A DNA stretch of 64,000 nt from Lutjanus erythropterus (GCA_020091685.1 CM034594.1:489981-553980), one strand, 5' to 3'; shown: positions 11,321 through 24,253, counted from the stretch's first letter. Notes: generated by a model not told the origin, from the sequence alone. Numbers and translations: made by a program.

Positions 11321-11829
11321 AAAAGCAGGGAAAGATAGAAAATTGAAGAATCATCCTTAAAAATCCTTCAGAGACAAAGACTGTTCAGTAATCTTAAAAT
11401 ACTGCATACTGAGGTTCAGGTATGTTAGATATTAGGTGTCATCATATCCACCAATAATTTATATTTCTGCTGTCAATCATTGTGTGAAAATATTTGTCAA
11501 TCTTTTTTACAATTTAGAAGTGACATTTAAGTCAGGGTAGCTGTGTGACTCTAAGAATTGAAATGTCTGTCATTTGATCCACCACTTTGGTCAGATTGAA
11601 CATTTATGCCTCTTTTGAGAAGGTTGCTGTGTGGGTATCTGTGTTGTAGCTATGATAGTGGCTCTACTAGTCTGTGTGGTAAGAAGTTGTAAGTTTCCCC
11701 AAATAAAATGTAAAAAAAAGTAAATTAAAGTGCAGTAAAGAAACCAATCAATCAAAGGCACAAGAGAACAGCAGAATTTTCTATTTATATTTGAAGGTGG
11801 CACAGATCATAAGGAAGTTTTTTTTCCAA

Positions 11830-13370
11830 TTGTGTGCAGCACAGTAGCTAAAAGTGGCTTCAACTTGTTTGGTTCAGAGTCAAGGTCACTAGCATTGTTG
11901 AGTGACTTATACGCTATAGCAGAGCTAGCAGAATTATAAAATATATTCTACAAGTTAATTAAAACACCATCAGATTGACCAACAACTTAATTCTTTTGTC
12001 CTTGCTGCCAAATACAATGATTTTATCTTTGAGTTGACGGACATTTTATTGCAACCAGCTGTATACCTGCTCTAAGAACTGATAGAGTGAGAGTCTGAGT
12101 CACCTTACTCACTTCTTGAACGAGATAAATAAATGAGTGTCATCTGCATAGCTGTGATAATTGTTGCAACTGTGTCATTGCCATTTTGTCTAATTTGATC
12201 TGGAGGGAGCTTTACGTGTTGAATAATAGCAGCCCAAGAGTCAAACCCTGTGGAACTCAACATATCATGGAGATCTGCTCAGTTTTATTTCCACCAACAG
12301 TCTCCATGCTGTGATGTGATCTGAAGCTGGATTAAAGGCTGTCCAAAAGACCATTTCCTTTTTAAAAAGTTGTTGAGCTGAATCAAAACAACCTTTTTAA
12401 TTATTTTTCCAATAAAGAGTGGATTGGAGATGGGTCTGTTATCCAAGTTGCCCTTATTCAGAAGGGGCATAGCAACTGCAGTTTTAAGTGATTTTGGAAT
12501 AATGCCGGATGAAAGTGAGCTATTGACAATTTTCAGCACATCCATTTACAAGAAACTGAAAACAGTTTTTGAAAAAGGCTTGTTGGCAGGGTGTCAAAAC
12601 AGCAGGTGGGTGAATTAAGATGTTTCAGTACATCTCCAGAGTTTTAGCAGTGATAGCACTGAATTTTGACAATCTAGCCAAATTGTTTCTGTGTGGTCGC
12701 AGCAGTCGTCTGTTTTCATTGTTTGACATGGAGGAATTCATGGCAAGTCATAGTTTTTCATTTAAAAAAGATGCAAACTCTTTACACTTATTGGAAGAAA
12801 GGAAGTTGAGGGATTAGTTTGCTTCTCAGTGCTTGTAAATAAGGTATGATAATTGTGTTGATAATTCTGTTGATGTTAGACTTAAATGATATCCTAGACT
12901 TATTTATGACAAAAATGTAAATTGAAAGCTCTCTTTTTAAAAAAGGCAAATATGTTCAATCTGACCAAAGCTCTCTTTAAAGATGTCATAGTGAATATGA
13001 AGTAGCAGCCATTTGCATTTAGCTTTCTTGTATTCTCTTTTCTGCCTTGTGATAGGTGGGATGTTTCTCCGTAGTGCTCTTTTCACCTTTTCCAGTGCAA
13101 TAGCATTAATAACTTCAATTATAATCAACATTTTAGAATTAAAATTGTCAAAGAATAAATTAGCGGAGTCTGGTTTCAGGCTTACTACTATTATATATAT
13201 TTTTATGACAGATCTGGCTTAGGCATTAGAAGGAAGTGACTTCTAATAACAATCCGGTGTGGACCCTTGTTTATGTGTGGCCCATTTAGATGCTGCAACA
13301 AATCAAACATTTTAAAATATTTTATTTTGTCTTTTGGATAAGCAATTTATGACAGTTTAGTCAAAATCTG
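11830..13370 (-). mobile_element. Decayed LINE (CR1/L2-like non-LTR retrotransposon), minus strand
   Basis: On the minus strand the pieces appear in LINE order. The end of the endonuclease domain is near 13230-13310 (FDLLQHLNGPHINKGPHRIV, matching the usual GPTHNRGHTLDLVI region). The linker KCKWLLLHIHYDIFKESF is at about 12970-13030. The reverse-transcriptase segment is SSGIIPKSLKTAVAMPLLNK with RPISNPLFIGKIIKKVV at about 12380-12520. Then come a VPQGLTLGLLLF block near 12220-12256 and the catalytic YADD at 12139-12150, followed by LQLN/KDKIIVFGS-like sequence near 12000-12060. Stops and frame changes separate the blocks, and there is no intact frame, so it is an old inactive copy. The 3' end was not found with confidence. 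Confidence 0.8.
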
Positions 13371-13561
13371 TCTGTAAACTGCCACATAGAGGAATAAGCC
13401 TTGTTGTGTTGTGACATTGTGTCTCTGCTGATGCTTGTGGAGGCTTGCTGACTCTGTGTGAGAGGCACAGACTTGCACAATGGTCAGTCAGTTTTTCAGT
13501 TTTTAAGCATAGCATATGTAGCACCAACTGCTAGTACTAATTTTGAACAGAAATTGCACAC

Positions 13562-15876
13562 TATAAGCCCTATATTATAACATGCACAAAACAGTGCACA
13601 GCACAGTTGTTATTGCTGGTTTAAGCCTGACGCACTCATTTCCAGGCCCAGCGCCAACATCAACAAGTTATGCCCATCTGTGTGCCCATGAGTGTGTTGG
13701 ACTTAATATAAGGTCTTGTCAGGTGCATTAATGGTGCATGGCTATCCTGAGGCAGCATAAAACGTTTTTGCCATTGGCCACCAAAACCTGATGTTAAGTC
13801 AACGGATCAGTAATTTGCTCTTATTTAGAAGGTCATGCGCATGCAGTCAAATGGAGTTGTTGATGGGATAGAAGACTGGGAGACAGCTACATCATCTAAC
13901 AACAGCATACCTGTCCCTCAGTTAAGACAAATGCTGCTATAAACTTTGCTTATCCCACCAGGCTGTAACAAACATCTTGAATGTTCTGTCAGATGATTTT
14001 TTTCTAGACTACTGCCAGCTGTCCATATGTACTCCCCATGGCTGTTAAAGTCACTGCTGCACTGCACTGCAAGAGGGTCATTTCAGCATTCCCTGAAATC
14101 ATGCATAGACTGATCAGTTTCCTCAGCAGAAATCTGTTCATTTCTCCAATTTGCTAAAGGTACCGCCATTTAAATAGCACATTTTAAAGGGAATGGGAGA
14201 TGACACTCTGATTGGTTTAATTATGCCCAAAACACACCTCTGATTAGTTTAATTAGATTAAGATACTAAATAGATTAAGAGACTAAATACAACCCCTTCG
14301 TGGCTTACTTTGCTTCCAGGTTATGTGCCATTTAAAGCTAGGGTAGGCAACATTGTTTTGGTATAATTGAGAAGTTCATAATAACATTTCAGCATACTGT
14401 AAATCAAGTGGTCTGAGAGAGAACTAGATTTCTGCACCTCCTCTTGGCTCTGTTTTCAGCCTTTAGGGATTCTGGCCCATGACAGTAGACTTAAATCAAT
14501 CACAGGTTGTCTCAGACTGGAAGCTCCTATTAGCTATTCTACTAGTGCAGCTGTGAGTGCATGTTCCTTCAGTGAGACTCAGTCAATGACAGAAACTCCT
14601 ACAGGAAAAGGTGCTATAAAACAGAATTATCAGACATAAAATCTTAAAAAGAGTCCAGATAATGAACAGCATGCTCAGCCCAGGAGTCTGTCAGCTCACT
14701 CAGTTACTTTTGACTTCACCTTCAGTTGTGTTTGTTCACATGTATCGAGGGGCTTTGCCAAGGGTCGAGAAAAGTAGTTGGAGCTGAGACACAAAACCGA
14801 CAGACAGCTGGCCAGAGCTGGGGAGCTGTGCAGGACAGGGTCAGTGGCAGACTGGAGCTTCTGGTAGAAGAAAACATTGATACTAGCTCCTTTTTTGGCA
14901 GGAAGGGAGCTTAGAGTGTATGTTTCAAACTTGTGGGATTAATAAGATTTATTTTCACTCCTGCATTTCAACTCTTTGCAGCAGTGACCCACGAAGAAAT
15001 TGCAGCCCTACGGACCAGCCAGATGAGAGTTCAGCATTTGTTTTTAAACTTTTGGGATTAAAAAGTGGATTTATCTTCATGTTTGCTTGTAAACCTGTGT
15101 GCAGCAGCGCCCATGGTGGAGCCAACTGCGCTGTTTACAGTGAGATTATTAGTCTCTCTGTCCATGTTGAATGCTGACTGGAGGAGAAATGTATTTGAAA
15201 TTCGCATTGTGATAGTAAAGTGATGCAGGATGTAAGGGACTTCTCTGGTGAGCATGAAGACTCAAACACAAACAACATGGGGCTTTGACGCTGGCATTTT
15301 TGGCCACTCTGAAGCAAACCATGTCACTGCTGATTTGCATTTCCATTACTGCTTATATCACGCTGAGCCATGCACAAGATTCACCGGCTCTAGAGCAGGG
15401 ACAAAGCGAGCCCAACTCGCCTCCAAGCAAGCTGCAGTCATGTGTCTCCGACAATGATCAAACTGTGACGAGCCTCCTTTTCTACCCCTGAACAAGCAAG
15501 TCAAAGTCTTTTTTTCAAAGTCTCTTTATGACCAGTTCTCAATACTTCTTCTAGCTTCACACTGAATCTTTATGTTTTGAAATGTAGTTTTTGTCCTCTG
15601 TTGCTGTTTTTACTTTCAGGTATCTGCTTTATTACACACAGTTGATGTCTGTCGGTCTGTGTTTGCTCACGATTGCCTCAGTTAACTGTTGCCTGCATGC
15701 ATGAAGTGTGTGCTGCTCGTCTGGTAGGAGGAGCTCAGGACGAAGAAAAAACCTAACTCAGATGAGACTCGACAGTCAACTGTTTTTAGACTTTCTACCT
15801 GCTGCAGCTTTAACCACCAAAAGAACTTTACATACCCCAAATATACTTTGTGCTATAGTTTAAATAGGGCCCTATA
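13562..15876. mobile_element. Non-autonomous DNA transposon (PIF/Harbinger-like), split by a nested element
   Basis: The left end AGCCCTATATTATAAC at about 13566 and the right end GTTTAAATAGGGCCCT at about 15858-15873 are imperfect inverted repeats. The left body (CCAGGCCCAGCGCCAAC, ATTGGTTTAATTATGCCCAA, CAACCCCTT) resembles a teleost element I recall with a GGGCCC terminus. It breaks off near 14330, where a second element begins, and only its terminus reappears after about 15815. No transposase frame is present. The family name is from memory and is moderate to low confidence. Confidence 0.45.
14331..15815. mobile_element. Nested non-autonomous DNA element, about 1.5 kb
   Basis: It starts TTTAAAGCTAGGGTAGGCAA and ends near CTGCTGCAGCTTTAA, so the ends share an inverted TTAAAGCT core. 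Interior blocks such as GATTTCTGCACCTCCTCTTG and AATCACAGGTTGTCTCAGA match a repeat I recall from fish genomes. Two diverged internal repeats occur: CTTGTGGGATTAATAAG near 14930 and CTTTTGGGATTAAAAAG near 15050. It has no coding capacity. The position inside 13562-15876 makes it the younger insertion. Confidence 0.45.
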
Positions 15877-17100
15877 TGTTTGTTGTTGGACAAATCATCT
15901 TTAATAGCATAATAAGACAATTAGAATCAATGTAATCTGAAAAATAGATAGGAGATTAATAAATATTTGATTGTATAATTATATTACTGTTACTAAAATT
16001 TGCAGACTAATTTTGTTTGTGTGACCTGTAGAATTAATAACATTCCATAACCTTCACTAAACTTTTTAACATGCTTAACAAGCTTACATAGAGAATGACT
16101 TCAGCATTTTAGCATAGTCAGTCTGAGAATTTTTGCATACCAAATTAGTGTTTAGCTCAAAGGACCTCTGTGGTTAAATAAAACCTTACAGAGTCACCCA
16201 AGACACACGAAACAGCAGAATCAAAGAAACATTTTCTCAGTCTTAGATTGCTTTCATGTTATCTTTTAAAATCAGAATTTCACATCAATATTTAGCATAG
16301 TTTGGAGTAAAACATCATGGTTTTGGTTATTTAAAGGCAGGAAAAGTCAATTTTACATCAGCCTTTAAAACCATAGACGAATCACTGCAGAAATCCTAGA
16401 GGAACAGCTCTGATTTTAATGCTTTGTCATATTATTCCCAAGCAGTAAATAAAGTGACTCACAGCAGATTCATAACTACCATGGTAATGCGCTTACAGTT
16501 TTATCTTCCTTTGATGTCAGCCATTAGTAATCATTCCACCGCAGCTTTATGTGTTTGACAAAACAGCCAAGGCCAAGCATTTTCTAATTAGCCCGTATTA
16601 TCTTGAAGTTTATTGCAGTCACTCTCAACAGGACTTCACCACAGTCCTCCTTCAAACAATACAGTTGCGTCAGCATTTTGCATTGTCTGCTTAACAAGGT
16701 TTGAATGTTTTGTATTCCTGTCTGCCAGTTGTGAGTGGGCTGCAGCAGACCAGAACAGGATTCCCTGTGACCAAGCCTTAGCTAATGATGAGTGAAAGGG
16801 CCTCTGTGTGCTCAGGCTCATAAATATCTATCTTTCTCTGTCTGTGTGTCGTTCTGTGTTTTAACACACTGCAGGCAGAGGAGTGTCTGCCAGGCTGCGA
16901 TTATGCCCATGGTAGCCGCTAGCAGTCATGTAATTATGAGCACCTTATTGTTGCCGCTCTTAAAAGACACACTTTCATTGTTGCTAAGAAGAGCGATAAA
17001 ACTAGGAAGGAAGATAAAAGGCACACAGACAGAGAGATAGAGTCCACAAGGGATGCTGGAGGGGACTCTTGTTCTGAATTATGCCTCGGATTTGTTGGAA
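15877..17100. other. Unique sequence with two candidate conserved blocks (16440-16640, 16880-17040)
   Basis: The first block has ACCATGGTAATGCGCTTACA and a TTTTCTAATTAGCCCG homeodomain-type site. The second has CATGGTAGCCGCTAGC and CATGTAATTATGAGC. Both are complex and non-repetitive. No gene is visible. Confidence 0.25.
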
Positions 17101-17109
17101 AAAATTACA

Positions 17110-17870
17110 TTAATTGTTTTTTTTTCTCCCATTTTTTTTCTTGCCTATCTCCTATTCATTCTTTCTCCTTTTCTTTCTCACCAAATGACTCATACACTCT
17201 GTCTTTCACTCTCTCCCTTCTGACCCCCACCCTTTCAGCAGCTCTCTCCACAAATTTCCCCTTCCTTACATCACATGCAGAAAATCAAAACATGAGAAGA
17301 AAGGTAAAAGGAGGAGTTTTAGCAGAGTGGCTTACAAGCAACTCATCTCAGTTTTTTTTCTCTCTCTTTTTTTTTGCCTCTCGTTCTTCTTCATTGGTGT
17401 AAAAGTACAAGGCTGACAGAATGTTCAAAGTCTTCAGGATCAAAGAAGAGCACTCTGCTTTTCTGAGTGATGGGGGTGGGATTGGATCCAGGGGGTTAGC
17501 TTGTGTCAGTCTGCATCATGCCTCTCTTTTCTCTCTATCCTCCACTGTCTGTCTTTCTCTTTCCCCTTGTTCTTCCTCTCTTCTCCTGTCACCCTCTACA
17601 TGTTTACTGTATCTCACTTTATCTCTCTCCCTCTGCCTGGTTTTTTGTTGACTTGCTCTCTATCTGTCACTCTTTCAACATCATTTCTCCCTATCTGTCT
17701 TCCTTAGACTCTGCTGCATCTCTCCCCATCTTACCTCCTCTCATCCATCCATCTACTTTTCTCCTCTCTGTCATTATCCATCCAGTTTTATCATTTATGC
17801 AGCTTTCTATCTTCCTCCCTCCCTCCACCTGTGCGTCTATCTCTCTGCTGTCTCTTTCATTTCCCATGGA
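17110..17870. repeat. Long pyrimidine-rich tract
   Basis: The plus strand is dominated by C and T over most of this span, with T runs, CTCTCT and CCATCCATC-like motifs. Overlapping Ser/Leu-rich frames here (about 60-134 codons) follow from composition. Such tracts can form triplex DNA when mirror-symmetric, which I did not verify. Confidence 0.75.
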
Positions 17871-17929
17871 GGCCCATAAGGCTGATGGCTATTCTAATCG
17901 GCTGTAGCAGTTTCAAACGTGGCATGACT

Positions 17930-18210
17930 TAATTTTCAAATTGATGGTAAATGATAAATCAAAGGCACCGTAATATTAAAGTGCCGGAAGGAATCCAAGT
18001 CCTTGAGGATGTGTGCTCACACTGGAGGCCTTTTTCTGGGTGGGTGCAATGGAATTCAATTAGGTTATTTCTCTGTTGCACCTACAAGAAAAAATCTCAC
18101 GTGTAAAATCACACTTTAAAGCCCTTGAAAGAGCTTTACTAGACAGGCTGAAGCCGTGTGCAAAGCAATTACTCACAATGTGTGTCAACCTTATGGTTTA
18201 GCATGCAGTC
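17930..18210. other. Candidate conserved non-coding element
   Basis: Complex sequence with AATTCAATTAGG, TAAAGTGCCGG and AAAGCAATTACTCACAATG motifs between a pyrimidine tract and AT-rich sequence. No frame or repeat was recognised. Confidence 0.22.
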
Positions 18211-21200
18211 CATCGTTGTTTCACTGCTGTTTCTCATTACTACACACAGCATGCTGCTAATAAAGCATAAAGGCTTCAAAATCATTTCCAAAGCGCTAAT
18301 ACTCTCTACTTCTGCATGGTTTCTTCTGTTGACAGACTGGTGTCACACTGTTGGCTTTTCATATGATTGGACATGTTAGAACGAATACAGGGATTCAGGC
18401 CACATCCACACTGCATTTGGATTATCTTTTTTTCAATTTTCTCTGTTTTGGCCTTCTATCAACACTGAGTTGGTGTTTCCACACCTGTAAATGGTTTTGA
18501 AAATAATAATAATTTCAAAAATGTCTGGCAACATAGTGTGATCATGTACTATAAGTCCTATAAACATAAGTCCTATACATACTTAATTATGTCGTTTGTA
18601 ATTGTCTTTGAAAGCTATGACCAAATACAACAAGACAAGAAAAACAGAAATGTTTCCTATACGTATAATATACAGAATACAATGAAACACAAAACTCTCT
18701 ACATTATGTGTGCATATTAAGCAAGGTTATTGTACAGGGGAGTTTTTAGTCCTCTTGCACTTATACTGGGATGTTCTGAATCTACGGAGATGGAAGGGTT
18801 TCAAAACTGTGAATGGAGTGGTTTGTGCAGGCCAGTTTAGACCTGGCTTTGTGGCAAACCTGCTGGTTGAAGAGGAACTATGGGTTCCTGTGGGTTACCA
18901 TACCTGGCAGTCATAGAGAAAGTGAGAACAGATTCTATAAATGGCGAGGACATAATTTTTCTATCTACATTAAAAAATTTAAGCTTCCTAAGGCAAAAAA
19001 AAACATTGCTATCCCCTCTTACAGACTACATTAGAATTAGCATCAAATTTCAAGTCATTAACAATGACTCTGCCAATAAATATATATGGCTCTATAAATT
19101 CAATGCCAATTTATTTAATGACTGTCTCAGAATCTACACAGTGAAAAGCTACATTTCCTGGTGTTCACATTTACACCAACCCCTGTCATATAAATACAGG
19201 CAGGGTGGAGAATTTAGAGTCGCAAAGACAGGAAGGTGTGATTCTGGGTTTGAATGTATTTTTTAAAATTTGGTAAGGGAGAATGGTCAACCTAAAACTG
19301 GCTCGTCACACACTCTGTTCACTTATCCATCCACCCCAACCTCTTCTATTGATGCTTTGCAGTTCAAATAGCAATGTCATGCTATGTCTGCTTTTGGTCC
19401 TCGCTCACAGAGCTGTTTGCCCCCCCCCCTGCTCCCCTGCTCAAAGCCACACCAGGCTCAAATAGCTCACTCCAAAAAAGAAAAATCTGCATTGTAATTC
19501 AGCTTTAGTTTAAACCATAGCCCGTAGGCCAAAACACACTAAATACATCAATAAACCCACATCATTTGAAGCTTCTATGGCATACTGCAGGCTTCAGATT
19601 TAAAATTCCAGCACCACAGAACCAGCAGTATTTTAGGAAAAGGTCGCTATTCGTATGTATCTATTTATTTATTCACTATTATTAATGTTAATAGTGAGAC
19701 AGCATCTGGACAGTAAATCATGATTTACAATAATACAGTGCAGTGACAGATGTTTCATGGAAGAGACGAGCATCAGTCTGTTTGTTACTGAAACAGATGT
19801 TTTAGTCTGCAGTGTATAAACCACATAACTGTACAGGAACATCAGGATTTATTACTAAAAAAGTTTTAAATCAGTCGGCAATTCACACACACTCTCCCCC
19901 AGCTTCCCTCCTCACTGCTGCCCCTCTCTCCTCCTACATAGTTGTAATTAATTGGCGTAGAGTAATTAAGTGTTTAAAACTACACAAGGTGGACATGGAG
20001 TAAAAAACATCACACACCACAGATCTTTACAGTAACACTGGGATTCAAGATCATTAACTGTTTAAATAAAGTTGGAACATCTGTCCATATTCACACGCTC
20101 ACTCCTTCTCCCTCCTACTCTCGCTCTCTGCTGCTCTCACTCTACATGTTGAGAAAGGTGTCTTTTTAGATTGCAGAATGAATCATTACTAACTGAAATG
20201 ATGTCTCCACATTCTTTTTCTTGTATAACCTTCCCTTTCTTTTTTAAAGTACTTTGTGAATTCCATTATCGAGCTTGCAACAGCTGAGTTCTGACTGAAA
20301 ATAGGCTGGGTGTCTGTGCAATGGGCACTTGGGCATGTGTCAAACTCACGGTGTGAGTGGTACCTGTGCAAAATTGGAGAGGGAGATAAGGTGATGCTCC
20401 ATCCTTTTAAAAAAGCCGCTCTGCGCTCCATCCAACCCTCCCTCGCTTGCACTCCTGGCTTGCTTCCACTCCACTGACATGCTCTGGTCCTGTCAGACAG
20501 AAAAAAATAATTCAGATGGCCACAACACATAAACAGAGCATAAAACAAGCATTTTCTAATGTAAAGACAGTTACAGTGTGGATGAAGACAGCAGAGTAAT
20601 TCAAACCTCCTGATTACAGTTTCAGCGACAGCAGTAAGAACAAAAGTCTAGCAGCAACTGGGCAACTGTATTGCATCTGTCTGTGATTGCTGCTGTTACT
20701 GACATATCTCTCTATTGTGACTTTTTAACATATAAATATTTAATCTCAATGTACTCAATGCAAAAGTTAAATTAGGCATGGTTAACAGAAGGCAATCAAG
20801 TTAAAATTTTACTTGCATTATACTTGCACATCTGACAGGGGAACACCTGCAACATGCTCAGCTGAACTCAAACACAAAATACCAGGAGAATGAATGGAGT
20901 TTTAACCTTGTATTTACCACTTTTGTTGAGCAATGTGCATTCTTTCTTTCCCATATCCTTAACATATAATCAAAATTGTATTGTTTCCCAAAATAAATGA
21001 TTAGGTAGATTAAAAAACGCAACAGTTTTCCTCTTGTTTTCTGAGTTTCAGTGCGTATTACAAACTTAGAAAATGATCTGTAATCTCGACTGTGCATGGG
21101 ACATTTTTTAAGCATTTCTAAATTTATCTGCATAAGTGTGAACCCAATTTTAATGACAATGAAGAAGAATTGGAATTTTGTCTGTATTCAGAGTCTTTCA

Positions 21201-22240
21201 TGGTTTGACGGTGAAATGCAAAAGCCTCCTTTTCAAATAATTAAGAAGAAACTAAAAGATTAATTTGTGGAATCACGTTCTGAAGATCACATATCTGTGG
21301 TGAGTAATGCACTACAATCAAACCATAATTCTAAGAAAAGATTCATGTAATTTTGTGCAAGCGCTTCAATCTGCCAATGAGATGACACAGGAGACGACAC
21401 AGTTGTTGGCATCGGCGTCTTTGTGGTCTTTTGAAATGATGCACAGTCTTGCTGATATGAGACCTGTAATAGCTTTGTCAAATACATGCAATTATGGGTA
21501 CAGATGAAAGGCTTGACACTCACCCACAGGCACACACACACTTACATGTTGTATTCCTCACCTACAGTGAAAAACGGGTTGCTAGTCTGTATCTGACTCT
21601 GACATTATGAGAACACCAGGTGCTCCGAGCAATAGTTCTTCGTCCCTAATGTGAAGTGTGTTGTTTTATGACTGCTTGTGTGTGAGTTGGGGTGTGTGTT
21701 TGAATCGGAGGAGGGGCAACAGAGTTATGGAGCTTTTGCCAGACTGGTGGCAGGTCTCTGCACTGTGGAATTGTTGGATAATGCTGGTGCAATACAGGTC
21801 AGGCTAATCCTGCAGAGAGAGGGATGTGTGTGTGGTCATGCGTAAGTGGCTTGTATATGTGTATGTATGTTTTATATGTGTACTATACAGTTCTTTCTCC
21901 CAGAAATTGAGTTGCTATACAACTAATGTGGAACATTATGTTTTTGAGGGAAATATTATGCAGACTGAAATATGTTTCTATTTATATGAGAACATTTTGT
22001 TTTTTAATGTATGCAAGTTGAAAAAATGTCGCTAATATAATATTATCCACTGGAACTGACTACAGCATTATTCAGAAGTAAGCGGTGTGTGTGGCATGAG
22101 AACTTTTTTTTTATATTTGACTGAAATCACAATCTTTCCCTAACCCTAAGTCCAAGCTTGGTTTGATTGTCTGTTAGCATCTCCATGCGCGTACCAGAGC
22201 AACTAGCTGATGAGAGTGAGTGTTCACCTTGAGTCACAGC
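18211..22240. other. Non-coding, no recognised gene
   Basis: AT-rich unique sequence. A short ATAAGTCCTATA duplication lies near 18548-18575 and a C run near 19420. Open frames up to about 128 codons (18880-19266) show no domain or coding-like composition. Confidence 0.5.
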
Positions 22241-22258
22241 TGCAGGATTCAAGTCAAA

Positions 22259-22450
22259 GGATAAACCTACCCAAAATAAGAAGATTTATTGCCTAAACCT
22301 ACCCAAAATGACAGCCTTCTTAAAATATGAAATGATGACTGTCATTGGCCAAACTCACCCAAACTAATGACCGTTATTGGCTAAACCTATCGCAAATGAT
22401 GATATTTTGCCTAAACCTACACAACATTATGATATTTCCTTACCTTAACC
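22259..22450. repeat. Degenerate tandem repeat, about 32-bp unit
   Basis: CTAAACCTACCCAAAATGA-type units start near 22261, 22293, 22348, 22381 and 22411, a period of about 30-33 bases with one unit largely lost around 22320. CCTAACCCTAAG upstream at 22139 is only two telomere-like units. Confidence 0.75.
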
Positions 22451-22751
22451 AAAGAAGCCTGGACGCATACCCTGAAATCTGGTGTTGAAGTTCTGCACTT
22501 TGTATGCATGCAATCCACATGAACCACCCCCTTGAAAGCCAGTGCATTATATAAACATTTAAAGGAAACACTGCCTATGAGTGTAATCTATGCAGGAGTT
22601 GTGTTTGTTACCACAATGTAATTAAGAAAATAATTTAGCAAAACACGTACATGATGTATAAGAGACAAGATTATACTATGTGTACCTGCATATTGCACCA
22701 GTTTGTGTAGAAGAGTATATCAGCCACTTTTGTGTGGAGAATTCCCCTAGG

Positions 22752-22786
22752 CTCTCTCACTCTCTCTCTCTTCCTCCTCCTGTCTC

Positions 22787-22828
<42 letters not shown>
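22752..22828. repeat. TC microsatellite
   Basis: TC-rich tract, uninterrupted from about 22790. It immediately precedes the GC-rich segment at 22850-23115. Confidence 0.9.
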
Positions 22829-22829
<1 letters not shown>

Positions 22830-22849
22830 ACATCGCAGCCCAACAAAAC

Positions 22850-23115
22850 ACTTTGAAATGCAGAGAGCGTCGGCAAGGACTGTGGCTAAGCCAGGGCTTG
22901 ATGCTGTCTTTCAGATAGGGTGAACTTTTAAAGAGCTGGGGAAATAGCCGAGCGCTGACGGCTGGGGAGAGAAGGGGACGTGGCAAGCAGTTGGGATCAG
23001 ACCAGAGCAGAGCCGGATCTCAGGGGCGAGCCATAAATAAATGAGGCCGGGCCACCGCACTGGCTGAGGTCCGGCTGTTTGGCCGCAGGGAGGGAGGAGT
23101 TGAGAGGGGGGCTGT
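22850..23115. other. GC-rich island in AT-rich surroundings
   Basis: This stretch is clearly richer in G and C than its neighbours, with several CpGs (AGCCGAGCGCTGACGGC, GCCGGGCCACCGC). It follows a TC tract and includes CCATAAATAAATGAGG. A tract plus GC-rich combination also marks the LSAMP promoter at 60.8-61.2 kb. It could be a small promoter or the first exon of a non-coding transcript, but I see no coding exon in it. Confidence 0.3.
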
Positions 23116-23559
23116 GGAGTAGCCGCTTCACATCTTTTGACAAGAAGTAGAATGAAAGGACAGTTTAAGAGTTGTGGAACTGGAGATAAGTAAACTCCTT
23201 CAGTATTTGTATGGTGAAGTTCGCTGGTCCCAGTAGTTGCTTGGCTCTTTAATATTTATGGGTGTATGGGAGCATTGATTGTTGCTTCAGTATTCAAATC
23301 ACTATGATCTGATGTGTCCACTGCTAATGATGTGTCTCGCTTTGGGAGAACATAGATTTGGTTTGTAAACAAGGCAGCATGCCTGCCTTCCTCTCAACTT
23401 CCTCTCTCTCCCAATGCGATTAGGAGTGTAATGGGGACATAATAGCACAGCAGACAGAAATGGTGCTCGAACGTGCCCATCTACAACCCCGCCACCCCTC
23501 CACTCCGCCCTTTTCCAGCCCCCCCATCCTGCTATTGCTCTGAGTCTAATTCCGTCTGT

Positions 23560-23740
23560 CTCCGCTTCTGCTCAGGGAAATACAATCAGAGCATAAGCCA
23601 TTGACAAATTCCCATTATATGCAATTTCATGGACGATAAACCCATTTGAAATCAGAATGATCCCCTGAATGTATGCAGGCGGCTCCCCCAATGAGCTAAT
23701 TATGATTTTTTTTCTTTTTTTTCATTATTTACTCTCATGA
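23560..23740. other. Candidate conserved non-coding element
   Basis: Contains CATTATATGCAATTTCATGG, CCATTTGAAATCAGAATG and GAGCTAATTATGATT, all complex AT-rich homeodomain/POU-like words without repeat ends. Regulatory function is inferred. Confidence 0.25.
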
Positions 23741-24253
23741 AACCCAGGAGACAGATTTCATTTCTTGAAATGGAACTGGGCAGATAAATGAGAGAAAAAT
23801 GTCAGTGTATGAGACAAAAACAATGGAAGAAACCCAAAAAAAAAAAAAAATGGCTTTGAGGGAAAACAACAAAAAACGGTTGTCTGAGGCAGAGGGTTTT
23901 TGACATACATCTCATCCTGCAGCACAATTTTGCCCAAACATCCAGTGTGCTTCCAACTGTTCTCTTAACTGTAATTTACCTTTCAGCCCAGTGCCATTTT
24001 CAGTCATGCAAGGAGCAATAAAGAGTAAATAAGAAGTTTTCTTCTGAATGTAATTTTGGAATTTTGTTGAAGAAAAATCATGTAGTAGATGACATTTAAC
24101 TGTTTCATTCATCATCTCCAAAAGTGAATGTGTAATCACTTTGTCAGCCAAGAACATACATTACTTGATATCCATTCTAAAGCAGCAGAACTTTCCACAA
24201 CTCTAAATTTTATCCTTGAAATCATAAGCAGCATATTTTTGAAATGTTGATAC

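Noticed and set aside
17421-17907. Overlapping Ser/Leu-rich frames that look like membrane proteins
   Set aside because: All three phases of a pyrimidine tract give hydrophobic-looking peptides; composition explains them.
22139-22152. Interstitial telomere-like CCTAACCCTAA
   Set aside because: Only about two units; not an array.
22850-23115. LSAMP alternative first exon (1a)
   Set aside because: No ATG-led signal peptide ending at a phase-1 donor is present.
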